DNA of 64,000 nucleotides from Bacillus sp. ISL-45. Its GTDB lineage: Bacteria > Bacillota > Bacilli > Bacillales > Cytobacillaceae. Of this stretch, positions 1 to 8,039 are shown one piece after another (the first letter of the stretch is position 1; every line of letters starts with the position of its first letter). A model generated the notes under the pieces. The model was not told where the DNA came from, did no database searches, and saw nothing but the letters and a program-made list of their open reading frames with translations. A program made the translations under genes and the position numbers. The stretch spans positions 108,911 to 172,910 of the forward strand of contig NZ_JAGGQQ010000001.1 of NCBI RefSeq assembly GCF_018613195.1. Direction: 5' to 3'.

Positions 1-11
1 AACAACACTTC

Positions 12-159
12 TTAGACATTTCGAAGTGTCTTGGGCGTCAAAATGTCTATTAAGAGGAGCTTCTTAGACATTTCGGAGAGTAAAGCACTCAAAAATGTCT
101 ATTAAACAGGGCTTCTTAGACATTTTGAAGAAAACGAGCTTCAAAATTGTCTATTAAGC
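12..159. repeat. Three tandem hairpin repeat units (TTAGACATTT...AAATGTCTATTAA)
   Basis: Three successive units of about 45-55 bp each begin TTAGACATTT and end AAAATGTCTATTAA or a close variant, so each can fold into a stem of roughly 9-10 bp. The same unit type forms a longer array at about 24290-24685. No coding potential is visible. The array ends just before the brnQ promoter. Confidence 0.8.
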
Positions 160-214
160 AGGGCATTCCGAGGGTATCGGGCTTAAAATGAAAAACTTTC
201 CTTGGCTAATAGTA

Positions 215-243
215 TTGACATATCATTATCTGAATATTAATAT
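215..243 (+). promoter_or_regulatory. SigA-type promoter of the brnQ T-box transcript
   Basis: TTGACA at 215-220 and TAATAT at 238-243 are separated by 17 bp, a near-consensus SigA promoter. It lies directly upstream of the T-box leader. Confidence 0.75.
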
Positions 244-254
244 AGTTCTTGTTA

Positions 255-537
255 ATATATTTTACAATAATAAAATCGATGACGAGAACACGTCCTTTAT
301 GGAACCTGATCCCCAGAGAGCCGGTAATTTGCTGCAAGCCGGTGTTCAGATTATAGAGGAACATCATCTCTGAGATGCAAAGCTGAAACCAAGTTGCAGT
401 AAGCTTTGCCGGCTGGTCCGCCGTTAAACGGAACACGTATGATGGTACGTTGATGAGAGCCGCATGTTTGTGCGGAATCAGGGTGGTAACGCGAGCGCAA
501 CTCGTCCCTAGTATTAGGGTCGAGTTTTTTGTTTTTC
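255..537 (+). promoter_or_regulatory. T-box riboswitch leader of brnQ, probably tRNA-Ile responsive
   Basis: The leader contains the typical Stem I distal sequence (GAGAGCCGGT...GCTGCAAGCCGGT) and a specifier region GGAACATCATCTCTGAG. By alignment with the usual pattern the specifier is ATC (Ile) at 363-365. The T-box itself, AGGGTGGTAACGCG at 480-493, has one substitution from AGGGTGGNACCGCG. Its TGGT would pair with an ACCA tRNA end, which fits an A discriminator. A terminator hairpin (AACTCG...CGAGTT then T6) follows at 499-530. Uncharged tRNA is expected to favour the antiterminator and switch on brnQ. The specifier assignment is inference; the T-box class is clear. Confidence 0.9.
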
Positions 538-608
538 ATTGTATAACATTCCGTTCAGAAGTTCCTATACTCTCAGTGCCAGAACATTATATTAGGAGGA
601 GAAAAAGA

Positions 609-1940
609 ATGGGAAGCTTAAGGGGTAAAGAAACACTCACAATCGGTCTTATGTTATTTGCATTATTTTTTGGAGCAGGGAATCTGATTTTCCCGCCGTT
701 CCTGGGGCAGGAAGCAGGGGCGAATTTTTGGCCAGCCATGCTTGGTTTTGTTGTAACCGGAGTTGGACTGCCATTATTGACTGTTGTTGTCATTTCGATG
801 GCTAAGGATGGTATAAAAGAAATCGGCTCTAAGGTACACCCAGTTTTTGCAATCGTTTTCAGCGCTGCAGTGTATTTATCGATCGGACCTTTCTTCGGAA
901 TTCCAAGGAGTGCCAATGTCGCTTTTGAAATGTCCGTTAAGCCGTTCCTTGGGGAATCCGGACTGAATTCCACAGCACTTTGGCTGTTTACACTAGTCTT
1001 TTTCGCACTCGTTTACTGGGTTACGTTAAACCCTTCAAAAATGGTCGAACGGATTGGAAGCACCCTGACGCCTGTTTTGCTTGCGGCGATCGTCCTGCTC
1101 GTGATTGGCAGCTTTTTCAAGCTGGAAGGTTCGTTTGGACAGGTATCTGAAAAATATACATCAGCTCCATTTGCTACGGGATTCCTGGAAGGGTACCTGA
1201 CGATGGATACCATTGCTGCATTGGCCTTTGGTATCATTGTGGTTGGAGCTATCCAGCAGAAAAAAAAGCTGGAACGCAAGCAGGTTGTAAGGGAAACAAT
1301 GAAAGCTGGCGTAATCGCTGGCATCGGATTAGCTTTTGTATATGTAACAGTCGGCCTTCTTGGTGCAAAAATAGCCTCTGTTGGTGAATACGAAAATGGC
1401 GGTGCCATTTTAACAGAATCAGCAAAGCTGATGTTCGGGGCGCCAGGCATGCTGCTGCTCGGTTTGATCGTAACGCTTGCCTGCTTCACAACGGCAGTTG
1501 GCCTTGTAGCCGCGACAAGCCAATTTTTCGCCAAAATGATGCCAAAGGTTCCTTATAAGACTTTCACACTCGTTGTGACAGTGTTCAGCTTATTGATCGC
1601 GAATCTTGGCCTCAACCAGATCATTTCGATTTCGGTACCAGTGTTGATCGTCCTTTATCCGATCACGATCGTCCTTGTCATCCTCTCCTTCCTTGACCGT
1701 TTCTTCAAGGGGGCACGCGGAGTCTATGTGGGAGCAGTTTTTGCAACAGCACTAGTGAGTGTAGTTGACGGTTTGAAGACATTCGGTGTTGAGTCAGAGG
1801 CACTCGGATCACTTCTAAAATCATTGCCGCTATATGCGGAGGGACTGGGCTGGCTGCTGCCTGCACTTGTTGGCGCACTTGCCGGCTGGGCCTGTGACAG
1901 GCTTGTTCCATCTAAAGAGTTAAAGGCGGCCTCAGAATAA
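609..1940 (+). CDS. brnQ: Branched-chain amino acid transport system carrier protein BrnQ
   Basis: A 443-residue LIVCS-family secondary transporter that imports Ile, Leu and Val with Na+ or H+. It begins GSLRGKETLTIGLMLFALFFGAGN, the usual BrnQ amino end, and contains about 12 hydrophobic segments with charged loops (for example the KKKLERK loop near residue 220). The ATG at 609 is preceded by AGGAGGAG at suitable spacing; the reading frame is open further upstream, but that part lies inside the T-box. Length matches the family (about 440). Regulation by the upstream T-box fits a transporter induced by amino-acid starvation. A bidirectional terminator follows. Confidence 0.95.
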   Translation: MGSLRGKETLTIGLMLFALFFGAGNLIFPPFLGQEAGANFWPAMLGFVVTGVGLPLLTVVVISMAKDGIKEIGSKVHPVFAIVFSAAVYLSIGPFFGIPRSANVAFEMSVKPFLGESGLNSTALWLFTLVFFALVYWVTLNPSKMVERIGSTLTPVLLAAIVLLVIGSFFKLEGSFGQVSEKYTSAPFATGFLEGYLTMDTIAALAFGIIVVGAIQQKKKLERKQVVRETMKAGVIAGIGLAFVYVTVGLLGAKIASVGEYENGGAILTESAKLMFGAPGMLLLGLIVTLACFTTAVGLVAATSQFFAKMMPKVPYKTFTLVVTVFSLLIANLGLNQIISISVPVLIVLYPITIVLVILSFLDRFFKGARGVYVGAVFATALVSVVDGLKTFGVESEALGSLLKSLPLYAEGLGWLLPALVGALAGWACDRLVPSKELKAASE

Positions 1941-1949
1941 TAGGACTGA

Positions 1950-1989
1950 AATGGACCGGGCGTGAAGTATGCCCGGTCCATTATTTTTT
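1950..1989. terminator. Bidirectional terminator between brnQ and the GNAT gene
   Basis: ATGGACCGGGC and GCCCGGTCCAT form an 11-bp stem with a 9-nt loop, followed by TATTTTTTA. It serves brnQ on the plus strand and the convergent acetyltransferase gene. Confidence 0.85.
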
Positions 1990-2530
1990 ATATGGAGAGT
2001 TCTTCCCACTCCGGCCTTAGGATTCCCATATTGATTCGGTCGTAAATTTTGCCATCACGATGGACCCCTTGCCTCACCCTGCCTTCGATTTGAAAGCCAG
2101 CTTTCTGGTAGGCACGGATTCCCCGCTCATTATATTCAATGACATCCAGGCCGACACGGTTCAGGTTTAGTTCATGAAAGGCATAGCGAAGAATCAGCTG
2201 CAGCGCTTCGGAACCATACCCTTTACCACGGTCATTGGCGTTGCCGATGCCCATTGCGAGCATTCCAGCCCGATTATTCCATTCGATGCTGTGGATGACG
2301 ATAAATCCAATCAGCCTGTCATCCTCGATCGTCCGTAAGCGGAAGTAAAAGCTATTCGAACTCGGATCACCCTCACCTTCAAAATGTTCAACTGGGCGGG
2401 GAATCGCAATATCGGTGTCAACATTTCTCAAATACTCCGGGTCTTCATCCCAGGAAGCGATGATATCTATATCCCCTTCCCTTTTTGCTGTAAGCTTTAG
2501 CGTTTGGCCGCGAAAAAGATTCTTTGTCAT
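1988..2530 (-). CDS. GNAT-family N-acetyltransferase (RimJ/RimL-like)
   Basis: A 180-residue protein of the acetyltransferase_3 (RimJ/RimL) type. The acetyl-CoA binding stretch GNANDRGKGYGSEAL lies near residues 97-111 and the carboxyl-terminal YNERGIRAYQKAGFQIEGR strand-helix is typical. The target (ribosomal protein N-terminus, amino acid or antibiotic) cannot be told. The ATG has an AGGAGA ribosome site 7 nt upstream. It is a single gene convergent with brnQ. Confidence 0.85.
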   Translation of the reverse strand: MTKNLFRGQTLKLTAKREGDIDIIASWDEDPEYLRNVDTDIAIPRPVEHFEGEGDPSSNSFYFRLRTIEDDRLIGFIVIHSIEWNNRAGMLAMGIGNANDRGKGYGSEALQLILRYAFHELNLNRVGLDVIEYNERGIRAYQKAGFQIEGRVRQGVHRDGKIYDRINMGILRPEWEELSI

Positions 2531-2742
2531 TATTTTTTCTCCTATTTTAGTATTAATTTCACCTCTTCATCTGAAAAAACCAAGCTATATATACGCAATA
2601 TACTATCCCCTTTAAGTTTGATATTTCCATCTTATGGTTTCCGCGCGTTTTAGGCAATAAAAATTATTGTAAGTTTTATGTTCGATGTATAAAGGTATAA
2701 TCCAAACAAAATCTAAAGATAACAATTTTACAGGAGGCTGCT

Positions 2743-3375
2743 ATGACACTAAATATCAAAATCTACTCTGATTACGTTTGACCATTTTGCTTTTTGGCGG
2801 AGTTTCCGCTAATGGAAGCGATAAAGGGTAAGGATGTCCGACTTGAATGGATGCCTTTTGAATTGAGACCCTATCCGAACAAAACACTGAAGCCTGAAGA
2901 ACACTATCTGCAAAGCACCTGGAAGCAATCCGTCTACCCAATGGCTGAGCGGATGGGCATCGACATTGTCCTTCCGGATGTGTCTCCCCAGCCATATACG
3001 CATCTGGCATTCGAGGGCTATCAGTATGCGAAGGAGAAAGGAAAAGGAAATGAGTATAACGACCATATGCTCCGTGCTTTTTTCCAGAGAGGGCTGGATA
3101 TTGGGGATGTCGAGGTATTGACGATGCTTGCTGAAGAGATCGGCCTGGATAAAACGGAGTATCGTGAAGCACTGGAAACAAGGAAATATAAAGAGGCACA
3201 TCAGCAGGCTCTTCACCATGCATATAACGAGGTTGATATAACCGCTGTCCCCACCTTCATCATTGGTGACAGGGTCGTTCCGGGAATGAGGTCGAAAGAA
3301 GCGCTGGAACAAGTGATCCATTCAGAAATGGGAGACTCAGATGATGGTTTAGCATGCGGAGTGGATGGATGCTAA
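2743..3375 (+). CDS. DsbA/FrnE-family thiol oxidoreductase (YwbO-like) with an in-frame TGA at the active-site Cys: probable selenoprotein
   Basis: The ATG at 2743 follows a strong AGGAGG. The frame reads MTLNIKIYSDYV, then TGA (2779-2781), then PFCFLAEFPLMEAIKG and on to TGA at 3373-3375, 210 residues in all. The family has CPFC or CPWC here, so TGA replaces the first Cys of the CxxC redox motif. No other stop or frameshift occurs. The body keeps family features: the WMPFELRP segment, the YTHLAFEGYQ helix, and the cis-Pro TAVPTFIIGDRVVPG near residue 165. A 7-8-bp hairpin with a GUU loop lies 20 nt after the TGA, within the published bacterial SECIS pattern. Initiation at the in-frame TTG (2794) would omit the active site. 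Alternatives are a recent nonsense mutation or a base error. The carboxyl end carries two extra Cys residues. Confidence 0.75.
2794..2812 (+). promoter_or_regulatory. Candidate bacterial SECIS hairpin after the in-frame TGA
   Basis: TTGGCGGA pairs with TCCGCTAA (2794-2801 with 2805-2812, including one G-T pair) around a GTT loop at 2802-2804. The loop begins 20 nt after the TGA and starts with G. Both properties match the bacterial SECIS model (loop 16-37 nt after UGA, G in the first two loop positions). Confidence 0.55.
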
Positions 3376-3383
3376 TAGCAGAA

Positions 3384-3417
3384 AGAGGCAGCCACAAAGT
3401 GGTCTGCCTCTCTTTTA
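3384..3417 (+). terminator. Terminator of the DsbA-like gene
   Basis: AGAGGCAG-CCAC and GTGG-TCTGCCTCT form a long stem with an AAA loop, followed by CTTTT. Confidence 0.85.
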
Positions 3418-3444
3418 AAATCTAAAATGTATAAAATTCAACTT

Positions 3445-3697
3445 CGATAATTGTCCAGCTTCAGCGCCTAGCCACTCGAGTCGCTTGTCTAGTTTCGCCT
3501 CCTAGAAACTCCGAAACTTCAACTCCGCCGGCAGAAGCAAAAAGCGCTTCTTTGTGGAAGTCTCCAATTTCTCCGTTTCTGGGCAGTCGGCTATACATTT
3601 CGTTTTCGGTCTGCCCAATGAAGTCAAAGAGCGACTTCACTGGCCAGCCCTCCAGCACTTGTCAGGGCTGACCAAGGCGCTTACGCTTTTCTTACTA
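3445..3697 (-). repeat. Dispersed repeat family C, copy 1
   Basis: Read on the minus strand it runs from AAAAGCGTAAGCGCCTTGGTCAGCCC through GTGAAGTCGCTCTTTGACTTCATTGG to AGGCGCTGAAGCTGGACAAT and GAATTTTATA. The same order of motifs occurs at 53996-54315 and 57073-57253, with a fragment at 20348-20395. It fills the gap between the DsbA-like gene and the MMPL gene, and its end touches the MMPL stop codon. Confidence 0.8.
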
Positions 3698-6600
3698 TGC
3701 CCTTTTAAACGGCCACCAGTTTGCTTCGCCAAAGTTCTTTACCAGTACAGGGATGAACAACGGCAGCATGATGAATGCGTATAAGAACAATCCAACAAGA
3801 AGGATTGATGCGATTTGCAGCAGGGACATCATGCCTGATGGCATCATTGCCGCGAATGTTCCGCCGAGGATGACAGCAGCCGAAATGATGACTGTTCCCA
3901 TCTTCTTCATCGACAGCAGCATGGCTTCAGAGATTGATAGATTCTTATATTCATTGAAACGGTCCATCAAGAAGATGCTGTAGTCGACTCCAAGGGCAAC
4001 AAGGATGACAAAGGCGAAGAACGGTACTGCCCAGCTGATGCCTGAGTATCCAAGGATATCAACATAGATGACCTCGTTGACCGCCATCGCTGTATAATAG
4101 GTTAAAATCAGTGAGCCGATAATGTAGATTGGCATGATGATCGAGCGGAACAGGAACACCAGGATGATCCCGATCCCCAGCAGCATCAGGATGACCGTCC
4201 GCGAGTAATCCTGGCCGGACATCGTATCAAGGTCGGCGTTCGTGCTCGTGATGCCGCCAATTGCCAAATCTGCGTTCTCAAGCTTCGTCCCTTTCGTCGC
4301 TCGCTCAACTGCTTCCTCGATTTCAGCAACCTGAGCCATCGCTTCATTTGAATAAGGATTCGCTTCGAAAATAACGTCCATCGTCATGACTTTGCGGTCG
4401 TTTGACATATAAACATCGAATACCTGGGTGAATTCTTCACTCTCAAGTACATCAGCCGGCAAATAGAAGCCATTGGAATCCGATTCAGCCAGGCCATCCA
4501 GATACTCCTGTGCAGAGCCAAGGCCTTCAGATACCTGGTTCAACCCGTCCGTACTCTGGCTGAGACCATCTGTAAGTTGTTCAAGCTGGCCTCCCAGACC
4601 GCCAAATCCGGCAAGCAGCTGCTGCTGTCCGGCATTGATTCCGGTCAGGCCATTCGTCAGCCTAGGAAAGTTATCGACAATCTTTCCTTGCCCGTCAGCT
4701 AGCTGATTTAATCCTGACTGCTGCTCTTCGATTCCGTCGATGAGCTGCTGGAGGCCAGGACCGAAGTTTGCCTGCTGTGCCAGAGCTTCGGCAAAGGCTT
4801 GATTTGCTTTGGCCATCCCGCCGGTCAGCTGAGGCAATTGCTCATTAAGCTGCTCCAGGCCTGCTGAAGCTTTTGCCAGCTCACCTTCCAGATAGCCAAT
4901 CTGGTCTTTGATTTGCTGATAGTTTTCGTCTGCTTGTAACGTTTGGTCTCTCTGTTCCAAATAACCAAAAAGCTCGCCATTGGCCTGTGAGATCCCGCCT
5001 GAGAGTTGGGCAATCCCATCTCCAGCCTTTTTGTAGCCGGCTTCCAGCTTTGCCAGACCTGTCTGCATCTCAACATATTTTCCCTGAAGGTCCTTATACC
5101 CAGCAAGCAATGCCTCGGCTCCCGCTTTAGCTTCTGCTAAGCCGGCCTGAATCTGGTCAGAACCAGCAGACCCCTTGCGGATGCCGTTTTCGATTTTTTC
5201 CAGGTTGGTCTGGATTTCACCAAGACCTGACTTAATTTCGGTCGTTCCATTGATTAACTGGTTGATGCCATCAGCTGTACTATCCAGTTCCGGAGCTGAT
5301 TTGGACAGTTCAGATTCTGCTTCCTGAAGACCTTCGCTGATTTTATCCAGGCCTTCTTTGCCTTCTCCAAGTCCTGAACCGAGTGTTTCAGCCTGCTTGG
5401 ATACGAAGAAGTCTTCGATTGGTTCGCCGGTTGGTCTTGTCACCGAGCGAACGGTGTCAACGAGGTCGACCTTTTCCAATTCAGTGCTGATTCTCTCAGC
5501 CAGCTCGATGTATTCTGCCGAATCCATTCTTTCGTCATTTTTCAAAATGACCTGGGTTGGCATTGATTCACCAGGCCCGAAGCTGTCGGCGATTGCGTTG
5601 AAGGCCTTGATTGAGTTTACATCCCCGCTGATTTCATCCAGTGAGTTATAGCTCAACTCCCCATCGTAGGAAAACAGGAATGGTACGCATACTGCCGCCA
5701 CAATCAACAGGCTGAGGAATGGACGAGCCAGTGAGAAGCTGCCGACTGTTCCCCATAGCTTGCTTTCACCATGTTCAGCGCTTTGTTTTGAAGGCCAGAA
5801 AATCTTTTGTCCTAATACCGCCATAAAAAATGGGACAATAGTGAATAATCCGAGCAAGAGCATTGCGACACCAATCGCTACAGCTGCAGCGGACTGATAT
5901 AAAATAAATTCTGAGAATCCTATAGCAGCGAATCCGATCATAACCGCTACACCGCTGAAAAAGACGGTACGTCCCGCGTTCTTGTATGTTGCGACAATCG
6001 CAGCCGGCACGCTTTCATTATGTGTCATCTCTTCCTTAAAGCGGCTGAGCAGCAAAATACAGTAATCCGTTCCAATCCCGAACAAGACGGCAACAAGGAA
6101 AATCTGCGTATAGTTTGAAAGCGGGAAATTTAATTGATCAACAAGCATTGCTACGATTGATTGTGAAACAAGATAGGCCATCCCGACTGTCAATAATGGA
6201 ATGACAGGAGCGACGACAGACCTGAATACCAGCAAAAGCACTACGAGGATAAAGACGACTGTGATACCTTCAGTCTTTTTCAAACCTTCTTCAGAGCTTG
6301 TCATCAGGTCTTCATTGATGAGCCACTGACTTGTGTAATAGTGGTCGACTTCGATATCTTCAATCGTTTCATACAGAAGCTTGCTTACCTCCGCTGGTTC
6401 GCGGTCATTCCAATTGACCGTGACTGAGGTTAAGATCGATTTCCCATCGTCAGAAACAAGCTGTTCCTTAAGGCTTTCTTCATTGAAATGTGTCAGGATA
6501 TCGGTAATCCCGATTTCTTCCCTGTTATCTTCAAGTGCGCGGATTGCTTTCTCCGCTTCCTTGATCTCGTCCTGAGTCAATTTCTTTTCGCTATGGAAGA

Positions 6601-6814
6601 CGAGTGCGACCTGGGTATCATCCCCTCCGCCTTCCTGTTTCCTTACGTCGTCCATGATTTTGCCGGCCAATGTTGATGAGTACTCGTCAGGCACGGTAAT
6701 CTGGCCTTTTTCCCGGACAAGTTCAGCCATATTCGGCGCAGCCATGAACAGGCCTGCAGCCACAAGAATCCACACAATAATGACAAACCATTTCTGCTTA
6801 ATAATGAATTTCAC
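3695..6814 (-). CDS. MMPL/RND-family transporter (YdgH-like)
   Basis: A 1039-residue membrane exporter. It has one amino-terminal membrane segment, an extracytoplasmic domain, a block of five or six segments at about residues 190-375 (including GIGTDYCILLLSRFKEE), a second large external region (about 400-830), and a carboxyl-terminal block with the matching ALGVDYSIFLMDRFNEY. The two GxxxDYxxxLxxRF motifs mark the MMPL halves and their proton-relay Asp-Tyr pairs. The second external region is unusually long and rich in Gly-Leu-Gln repeats (GLxQLxxG). It starts 1 nt after the marR stop, so the two genes are one operon, resembling ydgG-ydgH of B. subtilis. The substrate (lipid or drug) is unknown. 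Confidence 0.9.
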   Translation of the reverse strand: MKFIIKQKWFVIIVWILVAAGLFMAAPNMAELVREKGQITVPDEYSSTLAGKIMDDVRKQEGGGDDTQVALVFHSEKKLTQDEIKEAEKAIRALEDNREEIGITDILTHFNEESLKEQLVSDDGKSILTSVTVNWNDREPAEVSKLLYETIEDIEVDHYYTSQWLINEDLMTSSEEGLKKTEGITVVFILVVLLLVFRSVVAPVIPLLTVGMAYLVSQSIVAMLVDQLNFPLSNYTQIFLVAVLFGIGTDYCILLLSRFKEEMTHNESVPAAIVATYKNAGRTVFFSGVAVMIGFAAIGFSEFILYQSAAAVAIGVAMLLLGLFTIVPFFMAVLGQKIFWPSKQSAEHGESKLWGTVGSFSLARPFLSLLIVAAVCVPFLFSYDGELSYNSLDEISGDVNSIKAFNAIADSFGPGESMPTQVILKNDERMDSAEYIELAERISTELEKVDLVDTVRSVTRPTGEPIEDFFVSKQAETLGSGLGEGKEGLDKISEGLQEAESELSKSAPELDSTADGINQLINGTTEIKSGLGEIQTNLEKIENGIRKGSAGSDQIQAGLAEAKAGAEALLAGYKDLQGKYVEMQTGLAKLEAGYKKAGDGIAQLSGGISQANGELFGYLEQRDQTLQADENYQQIKDQIGYLEGELAKASAGLEQLNEQLPQLTGGMAKANQAFAEALAQQANFGPGLQQLIDGIEEQQSGLNQLADGQGKIVDNFPRLTNGLTGINAGQQQLLAGFGGLGGQLEQLTDGLSQSTDGLNQVSEGLGSAQEYLDGLAESDSNGFYLPADVLESEEFTQVFDVYMSNDRKVMTMDVIFEANPYSNEAMAQVAEIEEAVERATKGTKLENADLAIGGITSTNADLDTMSGQDYSRTVILMLLGIGIILVFLFRSIIMPIYIIGSLILTYYTAMAVNEVIYVDILGYSGISWAVPFFAFVILVALGVDYSIFLMDRFNEYKNLSISEAMLLSMKKMGTVIISAAVILGGTFAAMMPSGMMSLLQIASILLVGLFLYAFIMLPLFIPVLVKNFGEANWWPFKRA

Positions 6815-6815
6815 G

Positions 6816-7271
6816 TTACTCCACCCTGCTCTTTCTTTCTGTTAAAATGTCATTCAGCTTGTCGTACGTCTTAAGGAACTGGACGATTTCATCCTGGTCG
6901 AATTTTTCAATAAAGGATCCTACTAGCGCCTGTATCCGCTCCTCCGTCTTCCGAAAAAGTTCATTTCCCTTGTCAGTCAAAGACAGGTATACCAGGCGCC
7001 TGTCATTTTCATCCCGTTCCCGCTGGATTAGCCCTTTTTCCCACAGCCGAGTAATGATCGCCGTGATCGCACTCTTTTTGACATCGAAAACTTCAGCCAG
7101 CTCGGAGGATGTGCAAGTGCCAACCTTATCGATATAACGCAAAGTATAATGCTGGTCATTCGTCAGGTCGGAACCTATTTCTTCCTTGATCAGTCCCTCG
7201 GCAATTTTGTTGACCGAAAAAGAAACATGGATATAATGGTCAACTAAATCCTTGATTGATTTATCACACAT
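6816..7271 (-). CDS. MarR-family transcriptional regulator of the MMPL exporter
   Basis: A 151-residue winged-helix protein. The recognition region SSELAEVFDVKKSAITAIITRLWEKGLIQRERDENDRRLVYLSLTDKG (residues about 55-104) is classic MarR, ending in the DRR wing. It lies immediately upstream of the MMPL gene and probably represses the pair. A direct/inverted GTTTAACTGTT pattern just upstream (7308-7337) is the likely operator. Confidence 0.9.
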   Translation of the reverse strand: MCDKSIKDLVDHYIHVSFSVNKIAEGLIKEEIGSDLTNDQHYTLRYIDKVGTCTSSELAEVFDVKKSAITAIITRLWEKGLIQRERDENDRRLVYLSLTDKGNELFRKTEERIQALVGSFIEKFDQDEIVQFLKTYDKLNDILTERKSRVE

Positions 7272-7307
7272 GTCTATATATTCACCCCGCTCTAAACTTA
7301 TTCCATC

Positions 7308-7337
7308 GTTTAACTGTTCAACTGTTTAACTATTAAC
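7308..7337 (-). promoter_or_regulatory. Candidate MarR operator
   Basis: The plus strand reads GTTTAACTGTTCAACTG then TTTAACTATTAAC. GTTCAAC is partly palindromic and AACTGTT is repeated directly. It lies about 40 nt upstream of the marR start, where an autoregulatory site would be expected. Binding is inferred from position and symmetry only. Confidence 0.45.
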
Positions 7338-7380
7338 CTTTTTAACTTTAATCCTAATCACTTCCTATGTCAATAAGAAA

Positions 7381-7564
7381 GGCTCTTTTCTCAAACTTTG
7401 TTACTATTGAATACAAGCTAGGATTGAAATGACCTATTTTTCTTCACAAAGTTGACTCTTTTGTGAGAAAAGAGCATGCAAACTTAATACCGACCAGCAA
7501 AATGGCCTTCTATCACGTTAAAATCGGCTTTAGGATTTTAACAACAATCTTTACGAAAACAGCC
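7381..7564 (+). mobile_element. MITE-like element A, copy 1
   Basis: A 184-bp non-coding element. The left end GGCTCTTTTCTCAAACTTTGTT and the inverse of the right end (GGCTGTTTTCGTAAAGATTGTTG) are imperfect terminal inverted repeats. The flanks ATAAGAAA and CTAAGAAA match at 7 of 8 positions, as expected of an 8-bp target duplication. Internal hairpins are GCTCTTTTCTCA/TGAGAAAAGAGC and GTTAAAAT/ATTTTAAC. It fills the marR-cwlJ gap. Confidence 0.85.
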
Positions 7565-7570
7565 CTAAGA

Positions 7571-7604
7571 AAACAAAAAGACTGCCCAGGTTTTCAGGCA
7601 GTCC
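7571..7604 (-). terminator. cwlJ terminator
   Basis: On the minus strand GACTGCC pairs with GGCAGTC around a 10-nt loop, followed by TTTTTG. Confidence 0.75.
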
Positions 7605-7610
7605 AGCTAT

Positions 7611-8039
7611 TTAAAATGTGTTATAAATATTTGCGCACTCTTCACCTGTTGGTTCATAAAAACAGTGAAGCTTAAACCGGCCGACATGCGGCTGATTGTA
7701 CCATGTCGGCGGACAATCTCCTGAAGGCCGGAAATACCATAGGCTATATTTGGACGGCCATAGCCTCTCCCCTTTCAGCACACGCCTTGCGAGTCTCTTT
7801 TCAGCTTCTCTTGCACGTTGATAAAAATAACCCTTTTGCGTTGCCTCAAAAGCATGTTCCTGATAAATCATCTGCGGAACGGTCCTTAACCCCTTAAAAT
7901 CAGAACAGTTCGCACGTATCCGGTTGATCCCTACATTTCCCACCATCAGCATTCCCTGCTGCCCTTCACCCTCAGCCTCTGCTCTTAACAATCGGGCCAA
8001 CAGATCGACATCAGCCTCCGTATGCTTCACTACTGCCAT
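7611..8039 (-). CDS. cwlJ: Spore cortex/cell-wall hydrolase CwlJ
   Basis: A 142-residue SleB/CwlJ-family hydrolase, the length of B. subtilis CwlJ. The family motif LLRAEAEGEGQQGMLMVGNV is near residues 16-36, where the Glu of RAEAEGE is the presumed catalytic residue, and the fold continues through WYFRPSGDCPPTWYNQP. CwlJ degrades spore cortex during germination and is triggered by Ca-dipicolinate. Its usual partner gerQ is not adjacent. The gene is monocistronic. Confidence 0.93.
   Translation of the reverse strand: MAVVKHTEADVDLLARLLRAEAEGEGQQGMLMVGNVGINRIRANCSDFKGLRTVPQMIYQEHAFEATQKGYFYQRAREAEKRLARRVLKGERLWPSKYSLWYFRPSGDCPPTWYNQPHVGRFKLHCFYEPTGEECANIYNTF

Noticed and set aside
188-436. 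Short reading frames on both strands before brnQ
   Set aside because: They lie within the promoter and T-box leader and have no ribosome sites or family resemblance.
2794-3375. Truncated DsbA-like protein starting at TTG 2794
   Set aside because: No ribosome site, and it would lack the first strand and redox Cys; the ATG at 2743 has an ideal site and the frame continues through TGA.
3554-3784. Plus-strand frame over the 3' end of the MMPL gene
   Set aside because: It is made of repeat family C and the antisense of the MMPL gene.
7463-7675. Plus-strand frame over element A copy 1
   Set aside because: It spans the element and the antisense of cwlJ; the frame is a by-product of the repeat.
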